Shown: positions 9,017 to 19,583, counted from the stretch's first letter. The stretch: DNA of 64,000 bases from an uncultured Candidatus Saccharibacteria bacterium (GCA_946414345.1 CAMKOB010000003.1:1-64000), one strand, 5' to 3'. Numbers and translations: made by a program. The notes: a model not told the origin generated them from the letters alone.

Positions 9017-9906
9017 GCGTTAAACTCCGGATGACATTTTAAATACACTTCTGCTGCGAATCTCATTCGTTTCATTTTGTCACTCGTAATCGCCGCAAAA
9101 CCACCACCGCGACTATTATTCTTGCGATATTTTACTTCCGTAAAATAAATCGCATCTCCACATAAAGACACGATGTCTATCTCACAAAATTTTGTCTTAA
9201 AATTCCGCTCTATCACCACATGCCCCATCTGTTCCAAGTATTCACAAACTGCCGCTTCACCTTGCGCCCCCAACCCAGTCGTATCTTTTTTATCAACCAT
9301 TCCATCACCATTTCTATCCCATCCCACCATACTCCTAATCGGCTCGAAACTCTTCCGGTGCTCCGGACAAATCCCCATCTCATGAATCGCCTGCATATGC
9401 TTTGCCGTCCCGTATCCCACATTTTTACCAAAATCATAACCAGGATATTCCACATCCAAATCATACATATAATGATCTCTTGCCACTTTCGCCACAATCG
9501 ACGCCGCAGAGACCTCCTTCACTAGATTATCCGCTTTAACCACAGTAGTAACATATTTTTCTAAGGGTGTCAAGGAAAGAAAATTCACTTTTCCATCAAT
9601 CACTATCTGTGAAAATGGCGCGTGAAGTCCTTGCACTGACTTCACAGCACGCCGTGTCGCCAATCGAAGCGCCTCGGAAATTCCCACGTTATCTAGCTCT
9701 TCAACAAAAACCCAACCAAGCCCCACCGCCGTAGACTCCGCCAAAATTATCTCATTTAACTTCTCACGCTTCTTGACAGTTAATTTCTTCGAATCTTTTA
9801 ATTCATCCGCCCACTCTGGTTTTTCATCCGGCAAAACTACCGCACCCACCACAAGCGGCCCCGCTAGCGGTCCTCTTCCAACCTCATCTATCCCTAAAAT
9901 TGCCAT
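8944..9906 (-). CDS. rnhB: ribonuclease HII fused to YraN/UPF0102 endonuclease-like domain
   Basis: MAILGIDEVGRGPLAGPLVVGAVVLP (RNase HII) followed by LGAQGEAAVCEYLEQMGHVVIERNFKTKFCEIDIVSLCGDAIYFTEVKYR (UPF0102). Confidence 0.93.
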   Translation of the reverse strand: MAILGIDEVGRGPLAGPLVVGAVVLPDEKPEWADELKDSKKLTVKKREKLNEIILAESTAVGLGWVFVEELDNVGISEALRLATRRAVKSVQGLHAPFSQIVIDGKVNFLSLTPLEKYVTTVVKADNLVKEVSAASIVAKVARDHYMYDLDVEYPGYDFGKNVGYGTAKHMQAIHEMGICPEHRKSFEPIRSMVGWDRNGDGMVDKKDTTGLGAQGEAAVCEYLEQMGHVVIERNFKTKFCEIDIVSLCGDAIYFTEVKYRKNNSRGGGFAAITSDKMKRMRFAAEVYLKCHPEFNAQNPVVAAASVSGERFSVDDWFVV

Positions 9907-9923
9907 ATCACCATTATAACAAA

Positions 9924-9951
9924 AAAAAGAGTGCCACGAATGGCACTCTTC
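9924..9951 (-). terminator. rho-independent terminator downstream of rplS
   Basis: aagagtgccattcgtggcactctttttttt on the minus strand. Confidence 0.75.
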
Positions 9952-9964
9952 TATCAAAATCTAT

Positions 9965-10414
9965 TTACTCAGCTTTTGTCTCTTCCGCTGGAGCTTCTTC
10001 AGCAGGAGCCTCTTCAACTGGGGCTTCTTCTTCGGCCTTAACCTCATTCACGGCTACACGATCAAAATCCTTCGCTGCGAGACGAGCGGACTTACCAGAA
10101 CGCTCACGGAGATATGACAAATTATTGCGGCGTACCTTTGAACGCTTTGTAATTACAATTTTTTCAACCAATGGCGAATGAATAAGATAAGATTTCTCCA
10201 CGCCAACACCAGAAGTTACTTTGCGCACTACGATACGAGCAGTATGAGATTCCTTACGATCCACACGAATCACTACGCCTTCAAAAGTCTGCAAACGAAA
10301 CTTCTCACCTTCCTTAATCTTCTGAGTGACTTTCACGGTATCACCCGGGCGCACATCCACCACAGACTTCTTCTTCTGCGCATCACCGATTTGCTTTAAA
10401 ATAGAAAAACTCAT
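9965..10414 (-). CDS. rplS: 50S ribosomal protein L19 with Ala/Glu-rich C-terminal extension
   Basis: VRPGDTVKVTQKIKEGEKFRLQTFEGVVIRVDRKES...SPLVEKIVITKRSKVRRNNLSYLRERSGKSARL. Confidence 0.95.
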   Translation of the reverse strand: MSFSILKQIGDAQKKKSVVDVRPGDTVKVTQKIKEGEKFRLQTFEGVVIRVDRKESHTARIVVRKVTSGVGVEKSYLIHSPLVEKIVITKRSKVRRNNLSYLRERSGKSARLAAKDFDRVAVNEVKAEEEAPVEEAPAEEAPAEETKAE

Positions 10415-10464
10415 ATTTAACCTTTTATATTAATACAATTAGCACCAATTATATCATACTAAGT

Positions 10465-11046
10465 TTATTTTTTCAAGGCCAATTTGATTCTTTCTTCTGT
10501 AGATAAAGAAGCATCGATATTTTCGAGTGCTGCCGTTGCTTCTTTCAAAGGAAAGCCCAGCGCAATTAAAGCATCTAATGCTTCGTCTGGCTCCCTCGGA
10601 GATACCGCAGTACCGAACTTCACTTCTGTTGCACCATATCGTGATGGTATGCCCACCTTATCTCGCAAATCCACAATCACTCTTTCAGCTGACTTTTTTC
10701 CCACTCCAGACGCTTTTGAAATAAATGCCGTATCACCATTTGCAATTGCATTTCTCACTTCTTCTGCCTCCGCTAGTGACATAATCGCAATTCCCGCTTT
10801 TGGGCCTATTCCTTGTACCGAAATCAAAAGTTCAAATATTTTCTTCGCCGTAAGACTCGAAAAACCATACAATTCCTCCGAATTTTCTCTCACCGCATGA
10901 TAAGTATAAAACTTTCGCTCCTCTTCCAAAACCGCCGTCTCATAATCTGGCGTCGGCACCATTACCTCATACCCCACACCGCTTACATCCACAATAATTG
11001 TATTTCCAGATTTTTCTGTTACTTTGCCACGTAAATGTCCTATCAT
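10465..11046 (-). CDS. ruvA: Holliday junction branch migration protein RuvA
   Basis: MIGHLRGKVTEKSGNTIIVDVSGVGYEVMVP...FELLISVQGIGPKAGIAIMS. Confidence 0.93.
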   Translation of the reverse strand: MIGHLRGKVTEKSGNTIIVDVSGVGYEVMVPTPDYETAVLEEERKFYTYHAVRENSEELYGFSSLTAKKIFELLISVQGIGPKAGIAIMSLAEAEEVRNAIANGDTAFISKASGVGKKSAERVIVDLRDKVGIPSRYGATEVKFGTAVSPREPDEALDALIALGFPLKEATAALENIDASLSTEERIKLALKK

Positions 11047-11051
11047 ATTCC

Positions 11052-12401
11052 TCACTTTACATATTTTATTAATGTTTCACGCAAATCCTTCGCCGGAATC
11101 ACAAATTTATCTTTTACCGTCGAGGGACCAATTGCATGTAAAAATCCAAGTTTTTTTGCTTCCGCAATTCTTTGATCCGCCCGAAATGCCGACCGTATTT
11201 CACCACCAAGACCAACTTCACCGAAAACCACATATTCTTCACCGAGCTTTCGCCCTGCCACCGCCGACGCAATCGCCATACAAATTGCAAGATCCGCCGC
11301 TGAATCACTCAATTTCATTCCACCTACTACATTAATAAAGATATCCTTATCAGATAAACGCAGCTTTGTTCGTCGCTCCAATACCGCAATTAGCAAATTC
11401 AATCGATTAATGTCAAATCCCGAAGCCGTCCTCTTCGGGTACCCAAAATTTGATTGCGTTGCAAGCGCTTGAATTTCCACCAATATTGGCCGGTTACCAT
11501 TTAAAGTTGCAAGAATTACCGAACCATCCGTATTAGTTCTCTCTGCCAACAGCGCCGCCGATGGATTCACGACTTCACGTAGTCCTTGCTCCACCATCTC
11601 AAAAATCGCCACCTCATTAGTTGAGCCAAATCGATTTTTCACTGCTCGCACTGTTTTAAAACCACCGTACCTATCACCCTCAAAATTCAAAACGACATCT
11701 ACCAAATGTTCCAAGACTTTTGGACCAGCCAAAGTACCCTCTTTTGTTACATGTCCCACAATTATCACCGCCGTATCAGTTGCTTTTGCTGCTCTAATAA
11801 TCAGATTCCCGCAATTGGTCACCTGCGATACTGTCCCCGGCGCCGAAGAAATTTCATCCATCGCAAGTGTCTGTATAGAGTCAACTATCACCAAATCAAA
11901 TTCACCCGACTCGATCGTTTTTGCAATATCATTCCCAGACGTAGATGCTGCAAAATTCAATCGTTCCGAATCTGCACCAAGTCTTTCTGCTCGCAACTTT
12001 ACTTGCCCCGCTGACTCCTCACCAGATATATATAGCACATCGTGGTCTTTAGCAACCTCTGCGCAAATTTGCATCAAGAGTGTAGATTTACCAATCCCCG
12101 GCTGTCCTGCCAGTAACGATACCGAACCCATCAAAATCCCCCCACCAAGCACAGTATTTAAATCTCCAAATTCGGTCGTTAATCTCGCCTTTGCATCGCT
12201 TGGTACCACCGTTTTAAGTTTTACAAAATCTAGCTTTTTACCAGATTGCTTACCTTTCTCAATCGCCGACTTCTTGCCGAGTTCAGGCCCCATCACTTGC
12301 TCAACCAACGAATTCCAAGCGTTACAATTTGTACATTGCCCCATCCACTTCGAAAAACTCGCCCCACACTGCTGACATACAAATTGACTCCTACTCTTCA
12401 T
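11052..12401 (-). CDS. radA: DNA repair protein RadA
   Basis: CQQCGASFSKWMGQCTNCNAWNS zinc finger, GQPGIGKSTLLMQ Walker A, KNRFGSTNEV motif; start preceded by TGCTATAAT-N6. Confidence 0.95.
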   Translation of the reverse strand: MKSRSQFVCQQCGASFSKWMGQCTNCNAWNSLVEQVMGPELGKKSAIEKGKQSGKKLDFVKLKTVVPSDAKARLTTEFGDLNTVLGGGILMGSVSLLAGQPGIGKSTLLMQICAEVAKDHDVLYISGEESAGQVKLRAERLGADSERLNFAASTSGNDIAKTIESGEFDLVIVDSIQTLAMDEISSAPGTVSQVTNCGNLIIRAAKATDTAVIIVGHVTKEGTLAGPKVLEHLVDVVLNFEGDRYGGFKTVRAVKNRFGSTNEVAIFEMVEQGLREVVNPSAALLAERTNTDGSVILATLNGNRPILVEIQALATQSNFGYPKRTASGFDINRLNLLIAVLERRTKLRLSDKDIFINVVGGMKLSDSAADLAICMAIASAVAGRKLGEEYVVFGEVGLGGEIRSAFRADQRIAEAKKLGFLHAIGPSTVKDKFVIPAKDLRETLIKYVK

Positions 12402-12420
12402 GCTACTATTATAGCAAATT

Positions 12421-15400
12421 CTAATATCTCGGGGCAAGTTCGTATTGATAGGTCATCGTTAAAGTATTAGATTCTCCAGCCCCCGCCATACTGGCTCCCC
12501 AAATCAAGAGAGACGTGTCATAATTTATTATCTCAGCCGGTGTTTCAGAGCCCGGTATCGTATGTTTTTCATAATAGTCACCCTCAATTTTATTTGAGAC
12601 ATAACCACCGTCAGAAATCCCCATTGAATTGCCATAGGTTCTCTCAAGCTTCACTTCATTGGCAATAATCGTACCATTTATCACTAGTTGTTGTTTTGAT
12701 CTATTTTCAGCAACTAATTCTCCAGCATCAGAGCAAGTATTAACCGCCCCAGCCGTTAATAATATTGCATCAACCCTATTTACATCACATAAAATATTGA
12801 TACTAGAAGAAGCATATATAACCACTTTGGACAAATCATTAAGCGTATCATGTCCTTCTTTATCGTAATAAATGTTCCCAGCAATTGTCACATTTTCAGC
12901 TTTAACGATTCGCGTTTGATTTGCCGTTAACTGGCTTCTGCCAATAGTTATATCCCCTTCTACTTTAACGCTGCGGATATCCTTGTTAGTCGCACTCAAC
13001 AGCGGATTACCAGCAGCTTCCAGGGCAATCGACTCCGAAGCATCTTCCATATATGGCAAATCTTTATCATTCCAGTATTCCGCTAAAGCTCCCGCGTTTG
13101 TCTTTGACGGGTCAAAAGCCGTTACATCAATACCAGCATAACCAGAAGCATTTATCATCGGACAAATGAAATTGCTAAAACCACCGAATCCATAATTTGC
13201 AAAGCTCAACGGTATCAAGTTATTGCAAAATACTCCTTCTGCATCAATCGAAGTCACGCCAGCCCCACCATAACCGCCTTTTAGATTCGGGTTACTACTT
13301 TTTCCTAAACTTGCACCAGATGTAAGCCATTGAGTACGGCCAACCGTAATCACGTTTTCTTCAACCCATGAGCCAAAAATCGTCACACTACCACCTCGTG
13401 GGCTATATGGATACTTGTCGACTTTAAAAAGATTATTTTTTTCGCTCACATTCGTAGTTATAGAAGTACTAGGAGCAGCCGAATATAAGCCACTACCCCA
13501 AACTTGAAAGCTCGGCTTCTTTGCAATCTGAATACACTCAGGCGTATATAAACGCCAGCTCTCACTTCCACTCGTATTTAAATTGTCATCAGCGCCACTG
13601 GTTGCCGGATATACGCCAAGCGTCATACAGAACCAGTCACCAGCCCTTGCATCAAACACACTATATGTACCATTAAATTGAGTTCCCAATATAGTATTCG
13701 TATATGTAACTCCATTTGATGTTTGCTGTTCAGCGCCATTATCGTTTTTAACCTCCAAAGTAGTAGTCACATTTTGATTCACCTCTTTACAGAACACATC
13801 TAATTTATACACGACATCATCGGCAACAATATTGCAAAGGTTGTCTTCTGTCGTTTTTACGTCCCAGGGCTCAGATCTCCCTTGATTTGTACTCGACACA
13901 TAAGCAATGAGTTTTACCTTAGCATCACGCACCTCAGTAGCATAGGTATCGCCTACAATATCATTCCGTTTTGGTTGAACCTCCACAAAAGGATTTATTA
14001 CTTGCACAGTCTCACCAGGATAAACCGGAGTAGTATTCGGCTCTGTTGTCCTACTAATTTCAAAACCAAGCGTATTATTATAGTTAAATGGTATTTTCAG
14101 GAAAGTATCGCTCTTAAGCTGCTCAACCCCCTCAGACACAGTAGCGGAAATATAAAACCCATCAATTATGTAATTACTATGATAAAAGGGACCCCTCGTG
14201 GGCCAACAGGTGTGCTTATTATTAACGCCGCCACATTGTTCCCTGCATTGCGCGTAGAACGACTCACCCCAACTCGTAAACCACGCCTTCTGAGGAGTAT
14301 TGCCTACAGTTCGAATCTCATCATTATACGATTTGCCAACATCAACGATTTTCTTGCCATCTTTACCGACATCAGTCGCATCCGCAGTGTTGCGAATCTT
14401 GTAAAAACGTACAGGACTTTCACGCTTTAAATGGTATTCGCCCCGATTCCACTCTCCAAAATCTGGCGATTCAAACAAAGGATACCCCGCCTCAATTTCA
14501 ACTGCGTTATCCCACTCGCCAGCCTTGCCCATCGCTTTATATGTATGTGCCGACCCACCGCCACATTCCTCTGCACCATGCGTGCCTACAACATCACCAT
14601 TAAGAGTCAACACGAGCTGAGAACTAAGTCTCTGTGCCCCAGGAGAATATTCATCCTGCCAAAATATTGTATCGCCCGGCTTCGCATATACAGTATTGCC
14701 AGGTTGTTCAATGAACGTATTTTGTATACCTATATACTCATCACTAATCCTTGAATTCTTAATCCTAGATTTAACATAGGTTTCAGCCGAATCATGCGGA
14801 GGATCATCGGTTTCAGTAGCAATTATCCTCACACACGCCTGACTAGTAAAAGAAGCGTTGCCTTCTGCCGCTGACTTTTTCTCCTTGCCCAAATAAAGCT
14901 TCTCGCAATATCTTTGATCCATCTTCGAGCTAACCGTAATAATAACAGTATTTTGAATCACATACCTACCAGCATCATCACTAGACAAACTTTGAATCTC
15001 TTCAAGTATCCTATCACCACCAGCCATATGAATAAAATTAGCACATTGCGTATCAGTATAATCATTCTGTCGACACGTAGCAATAAGGCTAGTATAGCTT
15101 AAACACAAATCAGAAGTAGGATTTTGCTCACAATAGTTACCACCCACTTTGCTGCTGTTCACATAATAGCCATTCTCCTGTGGAGTAGTAAAATGCATCG
15201 GAGAATCCGGAAAGAAAGACATCGGGCTGTTACTGCTCCTTCTTATGCCCCAAAACACTTCACCACCCTCACTATCAGCATAAATGTCGTGTGAAAATGT
15301 TATTTTTACAGTTTGCGTTTTATTTGACAAACCCGCTCCAAACTGTATATTTACAGTGGCATCCCGCGAAGCGGTTACATTAGAGTCCATCGGCACTATC

Positions 15401-16794
15401 TCGGTAGACGTACTATCACTTATCCCCATACTACTCTGCGCAAAAGCCGCTGACAAACCATAATAGTTCACGCCAACTTCTATCGTAATACACGCACGAC
15501 TAGTTCTTGTCACGGATTCAACGTTACCAGGTTTTAACTTATCCTCCGCATCGGCCATTTTCAAATCTTGACAAAAAACATATGTTCCACCCTCTAACAA
15601 TGTTACGGGAGTAGTAGTAGTAATTACAGGGCTAGTTGTTGGCAAGTAATATGTATTTCCATTATCTTGTATCGTTGCATTACCAAATGTTGCCTTGTCA
15701 ACAGTTGGTTCAACGTTGCTTTCAAATCTGTAGCCACTCTCTTTCCCCGTATTCTTTTCATTGCTAGTATCTAGCCAAGTCTCAGATGTCCTCCACCATA
15801 TCTCCTTGTTTGGTTCTTCAGAATAAACATTATGTTTAAATACCAAATTTACCGTCCCCCCGACCTCAACTGCATCTGATGTTACTACGGCATCACTATC
15901 CTGAGATACTATACCAGTAGTTATCTCCTCAACGATAACAGTTCCGTCATCTGCATTAGTCGCCGACGCTGCCGACGAGCCAAGAAAATCTTCGTCCCAG
16001 TAACAAAAAGCATATACATCCTCACCTACATAAGCACACCTTTTGTCACCAACTCCATATTTTTTCTCACAAGCTTTTTTGTAATAAGGATAAACATCAC
16101 TTGTAGATGTGACATATTCCCCAGTGGTTTTGTATACAGGATTATTGCTAGTATCATACAATACTTGGCTCAACTTGCCAATATTCCAGTTCCAATCATG
16201 ACCACGATAATAGTCTTCTATATAATTATAGTAATAATAATCACCATTGTAAGCTTGATAACCGTTTTGGCCAGGAACCGAATGCGGAGTATAACTCCCA
16301 GCCAACTTACTAGTAAAAGAAGTCCAGTGGCCCCAAGAATACGAGCCCAATTTGTATCTAGATACACCATACTGGTCTATGGGTGATGGGGGAGTCCCGT
16401 TGTTGTCTCCTTGAACATTTATGCCGTAATGCCAGAACCCACCTTTACCATTATTAGAACAATTCCCAGAAATTTCAGCGCGCTTGCCCGAATCATTAAC
16501 CCCGACATGGCCAAATGGCCCGAAAACAATCGTTTCCGTAGTCGGCGTAACAGCTTCGTAATACATCCACGACAAACCCGCACAATAAGCCAACGCCCTA
16601 TAGTGGTCCTTACGATAACATTCGCTCGTATTTGTAGGATCGATTGGACTTGTAGGCTTCCAACCGCCATTACCAGTTCCCTCACCTATCCAACCAGGAC
16701 CATCAGCAAACACATCGGTAGGATTAGATACGCTTAATACACCAAAAAGCAACGCACAAACAGCAAAAATTACCATAAAAGCTTTTTTAATCAT
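12421..16794 (-). CDS. giant secreted surface protein (1457 aa)
   Basis: Signal peptide MIKKAFMVIFAVCALLFGVLSVSNPTDVFADG; repeated beta-rich modules. Confidence 0.75.
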   Translation of the reverse strand: MIKKAFMVIFAVCALLFGVLSVSNPTDVFADGPGWIGEGTGNGGWKPTSPIDPTNTSECYRKDHYRALAYCAGLSWMYYEAVTPTTETIVFGPFGHVGVNDSGKRAEISGNCSNNGKGGFWHYGINVQGDNNGTPPSPIDQYGVSRYKLGSYSWGHWTSFTSKLAGSYTPHSVPGQNGYQAYNGDYYYYNYIEDYYRGHDWNWNIGKLSQVLYDTSNNPVYKTTGEYVTSTSDVYPYYKKACEKKYGVGDKRCAYVGEDVYAFCYWDEDFLGSSAASATNADDGTVIVEEITTGIVSQDSDAVVTSDAVEVGGTVNLVFKHNVYSEEPNKEIWWRTSETWLDTSNEKNTGKESGYRFESNVEPTVDKATFGNATIQDNGNTYYLPTTSPVITTTTPVTLLEGGTYVFCQDLKMADAEDKLKPGNVESVTRTSRACITIEVGVNYYGLSAAFAQSSMGISDSTSTEIVPMDSNVTASRDATVNIQFGAGLSNKTQTVKITFSHDIYADSEGGEVFWGIRRSSNSPMSFFPDSPMHFTTPQENGYYVNSSKVGGNYCEQNPTSDLCLSYTSLIATCRQNDYTDTQCANFIHMAGGDRILEEIQSLSSDDAGRYVIQNTVIITVSSKMDQRYCEKLYLGKEKKSAAEGNASFTSQACVRIIATETDDPPHDSAETYVKSRIKNSRISDEYIGIQNTFIEQPGNTVYAKPGDTIFWQDEYSPGAQRLSSQLVLTLNGDVVGTHGAEECGGGSAHTYKAMGKAGEWDNAVEIEAGYPLFESPDFGEWNRGEYHLKRESPVRFYKIRNTADATDVGKDGKKIVDVGKSYNDEIRTVGNTPQKAWFTSWGESFYAQCREQCGGVNNKHTCWPTRGPFYHSNYIIDGFYISATVSEGVEQLKSDTFLKIPFNYNNTLGFEISRTTEPNTTPVYPGETVQVINPFVEVQPKRNDIVGDTYATEVRDAKVKLIAYVSSTNQGRSEPWDVKTTEDNLCNIVADDVVYKLDVFCKEVNQNVTTTLEVKNDNGAEQQTSNGVTYTNTILGTQFNGTYSVFDARAGDWFCMTLGVYPATSGADDNLNTSGSESWRLYTPECIQIAKKPSFQVWGSGLYSAAPSTSITTNVSEKNNLFKVDKYPYSPRGGSVTIFGSWVEENVITVGRTQWLTSGASLGKSSNPNLKGGYGGAGVTSIDAEGVFCNNLIPLSFANYGFGGFSNFICPMINASGYAGIDVTAFDPSKTNAGALAEYWNDKDLPYMEDASESIALEAAGNPLLSATNKDIRSVKVEGDITIGRSQLTANQTRIVKAENVTIAGNIYYDKEGHDTLNDLSKVVIYASSSINILCDVNRVDAILLTAGAVNTCSDAGELVAENRSKQQLVINGTIIANEVKLERTYGNSMGISDGGYVSNKIEGDYYEKHTIPGSETPAEIINYDTSLLIWGASMAGAGESNTLTMTYQYELAPRY

Positions 16795-17504
16795 AATCCG
16801 TTCTCCTCGTTATCTAATTCTACCGCCATCTTATAATATCTATTGGCCTCCTCATTTCTCACCCCCTCATATATCTCACTAAGAGAAACATAATATCTAG
16901 CTAAATAATCTCTACTTACCTCTTCTTCCATACTCTTCATTATATCAGAAGCTCTGTCCACATCGCCAGTTTGTTCTTTTATGAAAAAAGCATACGAGGT
17001 AACTAACCGATATTTTTCCTCAAGAGTACTTTTCGCAATCATTTCTTCATAATCGCGTTCAGCATCTTCCAGAGTATAATCTAAATCAGTTTCTAATCTA
17101 GTATCAACTGAATAAACAAAATCACTTATCGCGGATGACCAATTCAACTGCTGAACTATTTCTTCATCTTCCTCACCCATCTCAACATCTTGTGGCAAAT
17201 TCAACACCACAATCGTAATTACTATCCCTACTGCCACCACCACCATCACTGGAATCAAAATCTTCCAAACGTTATTTCGCCTTCGAGCTGGTTTCTTTTC
17301 TGTTGTCACCGGCTGGTCAACCTTATTTGGCACAACAACATTCTGACCAGAATCGCCCTGCGGCACTACATTCCGCGTTGTATCATCTTGCGTTACCGCA
17401 TCCTGCACTACACCCCCTTGCACTACACGCTGTTGATTTTCACGCGCAGTAACAAAAGCATCAATTACATTACGCGCAGAACCACTGGTATTACTCTCCG
17501 TCAT
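16791..17504 (-). CDS. membrane protein with C-terminal TPR-like helical domain
   Basis: KPARRRNNVWKILIPVMVVVAVGIVITIVVL TM; stop overlaps the start of the 12421-16794 gene. Confidence 0.6.
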   Translation of the reverse strand: MTESNTSGSARNVIDAFVTARENQQRVVQGGVVQDAVTQDDTTRNVVPQGDSGQNVVVPNKVDQPVTTEKKPARRRNNVWKILIPVMVVVAVGIVITIVVLNLPQDVEMGEEDEEIVQQLNWSSAISDFVYSVDTRLETDLDYTLEDAERDYEEMIAKSTLEEKYRLVTSYAFFIKEQTGDVDRASDIMKSMEEEVSRDYLARYYVSLSEIYEGVRNEEANRYYKMAVELDNEENGL

Positions 17505-17544
17505 ACCACCATTATACCACAACCGCTTTAAAAATCACAAAAAA

Positions 17545-18831
17545 CTAACAAAATTTATCGCGTAACCACTCATCAGCTGGACCCGCCGTCATCAAAACCA
17601 CTAAATAACCATCGTTTAATAAATCTCGAATTCGTTTCTCTAACTCTTCAGAAGGTTCAGCATACTCTACCACTTCTTTGTTTACTAATCCGCTCGCCAA
17701 ATCTTCAGGCGACAACACCACCAAGTTTGCATCTTCCCGTGTCAAATACGTCGGTAACCAAATTACTTTATCAACCCCCACAAAAGCATCCCTATATCCA
17801 TCTTTAACTGCATGCTGCCGAGTATTCTGATGCGGCTGATATACTACTGCCACACCTTTTTTTCCATCAATTTTTGCCTGCTCTAAAGCAATGTCTACCG
17901 TTGCCTTAATTTCATCTGGATGATGCGCATAATCAGTGTACAACCCATCAACCAATTTCTCAAACCTCCGCCCCACCCCTGGAAAATCATTCAGAATTTC
18001 TATAAACCTTTCCGTCAATTCTTTGTGGGGCACCCCACGCCCATTCATGCTCCATATATCACACAGCGCCGCCAAAGCCAACTTTGCATCATCACGTCGT
18101 ACTTTGCCCGCCAAACGAAATTCCGCCCCGTTTATCGCATCCAAAATACGTTCGTATACTCCACCCGATAGTATCGAACCATCACTCGTATTTTTTAAAA
18201 CTATCTCGCTCTGTTCTTCAAATTTCTGAAACGCCGCTACATAATCCCCTTGACTCGGATAAATATCCGGATGATCATACGACACACTCGTAATCACTGC
18301 AAGCCATGGATGATACTTCAAGAAATTTCGGTCATACTCGTCAGCCTCGTATACAAAAAACTTGTCACCAGGATGATATGCCCCACTCTGCACAAATCCC
18401 AATGTTGTCCCCACTAAATATGCTACTGGCATTTTAGATTTCAGCGCTCCCCACACAATCATCGCAGTAGTTGTAGTTTTACCATGCGTACCAGCCACCG
18501 CCACCATCTTAAGTCCCAATTTTTCTACCAAAAAAGCCGTTAAGTCATCTCGTTTGGAACATTTTATTCCTGCCTCACGAGCAATCACAAGCTCTGGATG
18601 ATTTTCCGGCAATGCAGAAGTATAAGCAAACCAATCAAGCCCATTCAGATGCTTTTTTAAAAACTCACCGTCCTGTTCACCAATGTAAACCTCTATCCCA
18701 GCAGCAATCAATTCGTCATAAATTGCCCCTTTATGCAAATCCGAGCCACACACTTCGTACCCAGCTTGCTTTGCCATTAATGCTAATGGACCCATTCCTG
18801 TCCCAGATATACCAGATATATATATTTTCAT
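17545..18831 (-). CDS. murC: UDP-N-acetylmuramate-L-alanine ligase
   Basis: ISGISGTGMGPLALMAKQAGYEVCGSD...VAVAGTHGKTTTTAMI...YADDY-type mur ligase motifs. Confidence 0.88.
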   Translation of the reverse strand: MKIYISGISGTGMGPLALMAKQAGYEVCGSDLHKGAIYDELIAAGIEVYIGEQDGEFLKKHLNGLDWFAYTSALPENHPELVIAREAGIKCSKRDDLTAFLVEKLGLKMVAVAGTHGKTTTTAMIVWGALKSKMPVAYLVGTTLGFVQSGAYHPGDKFFVYEADEYDRNFLKYHPWLAVITSVSYDHPDIYPSQGDYVAAFQKFEEQSEIVLKNTSDGSILSGGVYERILDAINGAEFRLAGKVRRDDAKLALAALCDIWSMNGRGVPHKELTERFIEILNDFPGVGRRFEKLVDGLYTDYAHHPDEIKATVDIALEQAKIDGKKGVAVVYQPHQNTRQHAVKDGYRDAFVGVDKVIWLPTYLTREDANLVVLSPEDLASGLVNKEVVEYAEPSEELEKRIRDLLNDGYLVVLMTAGPADEWLRDKFC

Positions 18832-19232
18832 TTTAACACCTCCATTTCTCGACTACCATCGTCATTATATCTTATATTAATAATAATATGGTCTTTTGGC
18901 AATAGTTCTTTTATCGAATCAGACCACTCGATAACTATAACATTATTTCTATTTTTTAAACTTTCTGTCAATTCATCAAGCATTAAACCCGGCTCGTTTA
19001 AACGATAAAAATCATAGTGCATCAAAGTTCTTCCGTCTGGGCAAGCATAAGACTTTGAAATTGTAAAACTCGGGCTCGTCACCGGCTCCATTACACCCAA
19101 CCCTTGTGCTAACCCTCTTACAAAAGTCGTTTTTCCTACTCCGACATCACCAACCAGTTCAATCACACCCTGTGCATCGGCTGCCATTATCTTACCCGCT
19201 TCAAGCATCTCTTGTTCTGATTTGATTTTCAT
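18828..19232 (-). CDS. tsaE: tRNA threonylcarbamoyladenosine biosynthesis ATPase TsaE
   Basis: IELVGDVGVGKTTFVRGLAQGLG...VTSPSFTISKSY...HYDFYRL...VIEWSD. Confidence 0.93.
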   Translation of the reverse strand: MKIKSEQEMLEAGKIMAADAQGVIELVGDVGVGKTTFVRGLAQGLGVMEPVTSPSFTISKSYACPDGRTLMHYDFYRLNEPGLMLDELTESLKNRNNVIVIEWSDSIKELLPKDHIIINIRYNDDGSREMEVLK

Positions 19233-19250
19233 TATATAATATATTATACC

Positions 19251-19583
19251 ATGAAATTATACTTAGACACGTCAAGCGATACCGTCACTCTAAAACTAGA
19301 TAATCAAGCTTATAAGTATTTTTTTGGCCACGATATGGCTGAAAAACTTCTTCAATTCATTCACGAGAAGCTTAAAGAAAACGGCAAAGATTGGCACGAT
19401 ATTACTGAAATTGAATTTATGTCCGGCCCTGGCTCTTTTACCGGCCTCAGAATTGGCGCAACCATTGTTAATACCATAGCAAGTGAGCTAAATGTTCCAC
19501 TCTACGACCACCACGGCAACAAACACAAACAAATCATTCCAGAATACAATCGCCCAGCCAACATTACTACTCCCCGCAAATAA
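19251..19583 (+). CDS. tsaB: TsaB-like protein, short (N-terminal domain only)
   Basis: MKLYLDTSSDTVTLKL...IEFMSGPGSFTGLRIGATIVNTIASELNVPLY. Confidence 0.8.
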   Translation: MKLYLDTSSDTVTLKLDNQAYKYFFGHDMAEKLLQFIHEKLKENGKDWHDITEIEFMSGPGSFTGLRIGATIVNTIASELNVPLYDHHGNKHKQIIPEYNRPANITTPRK

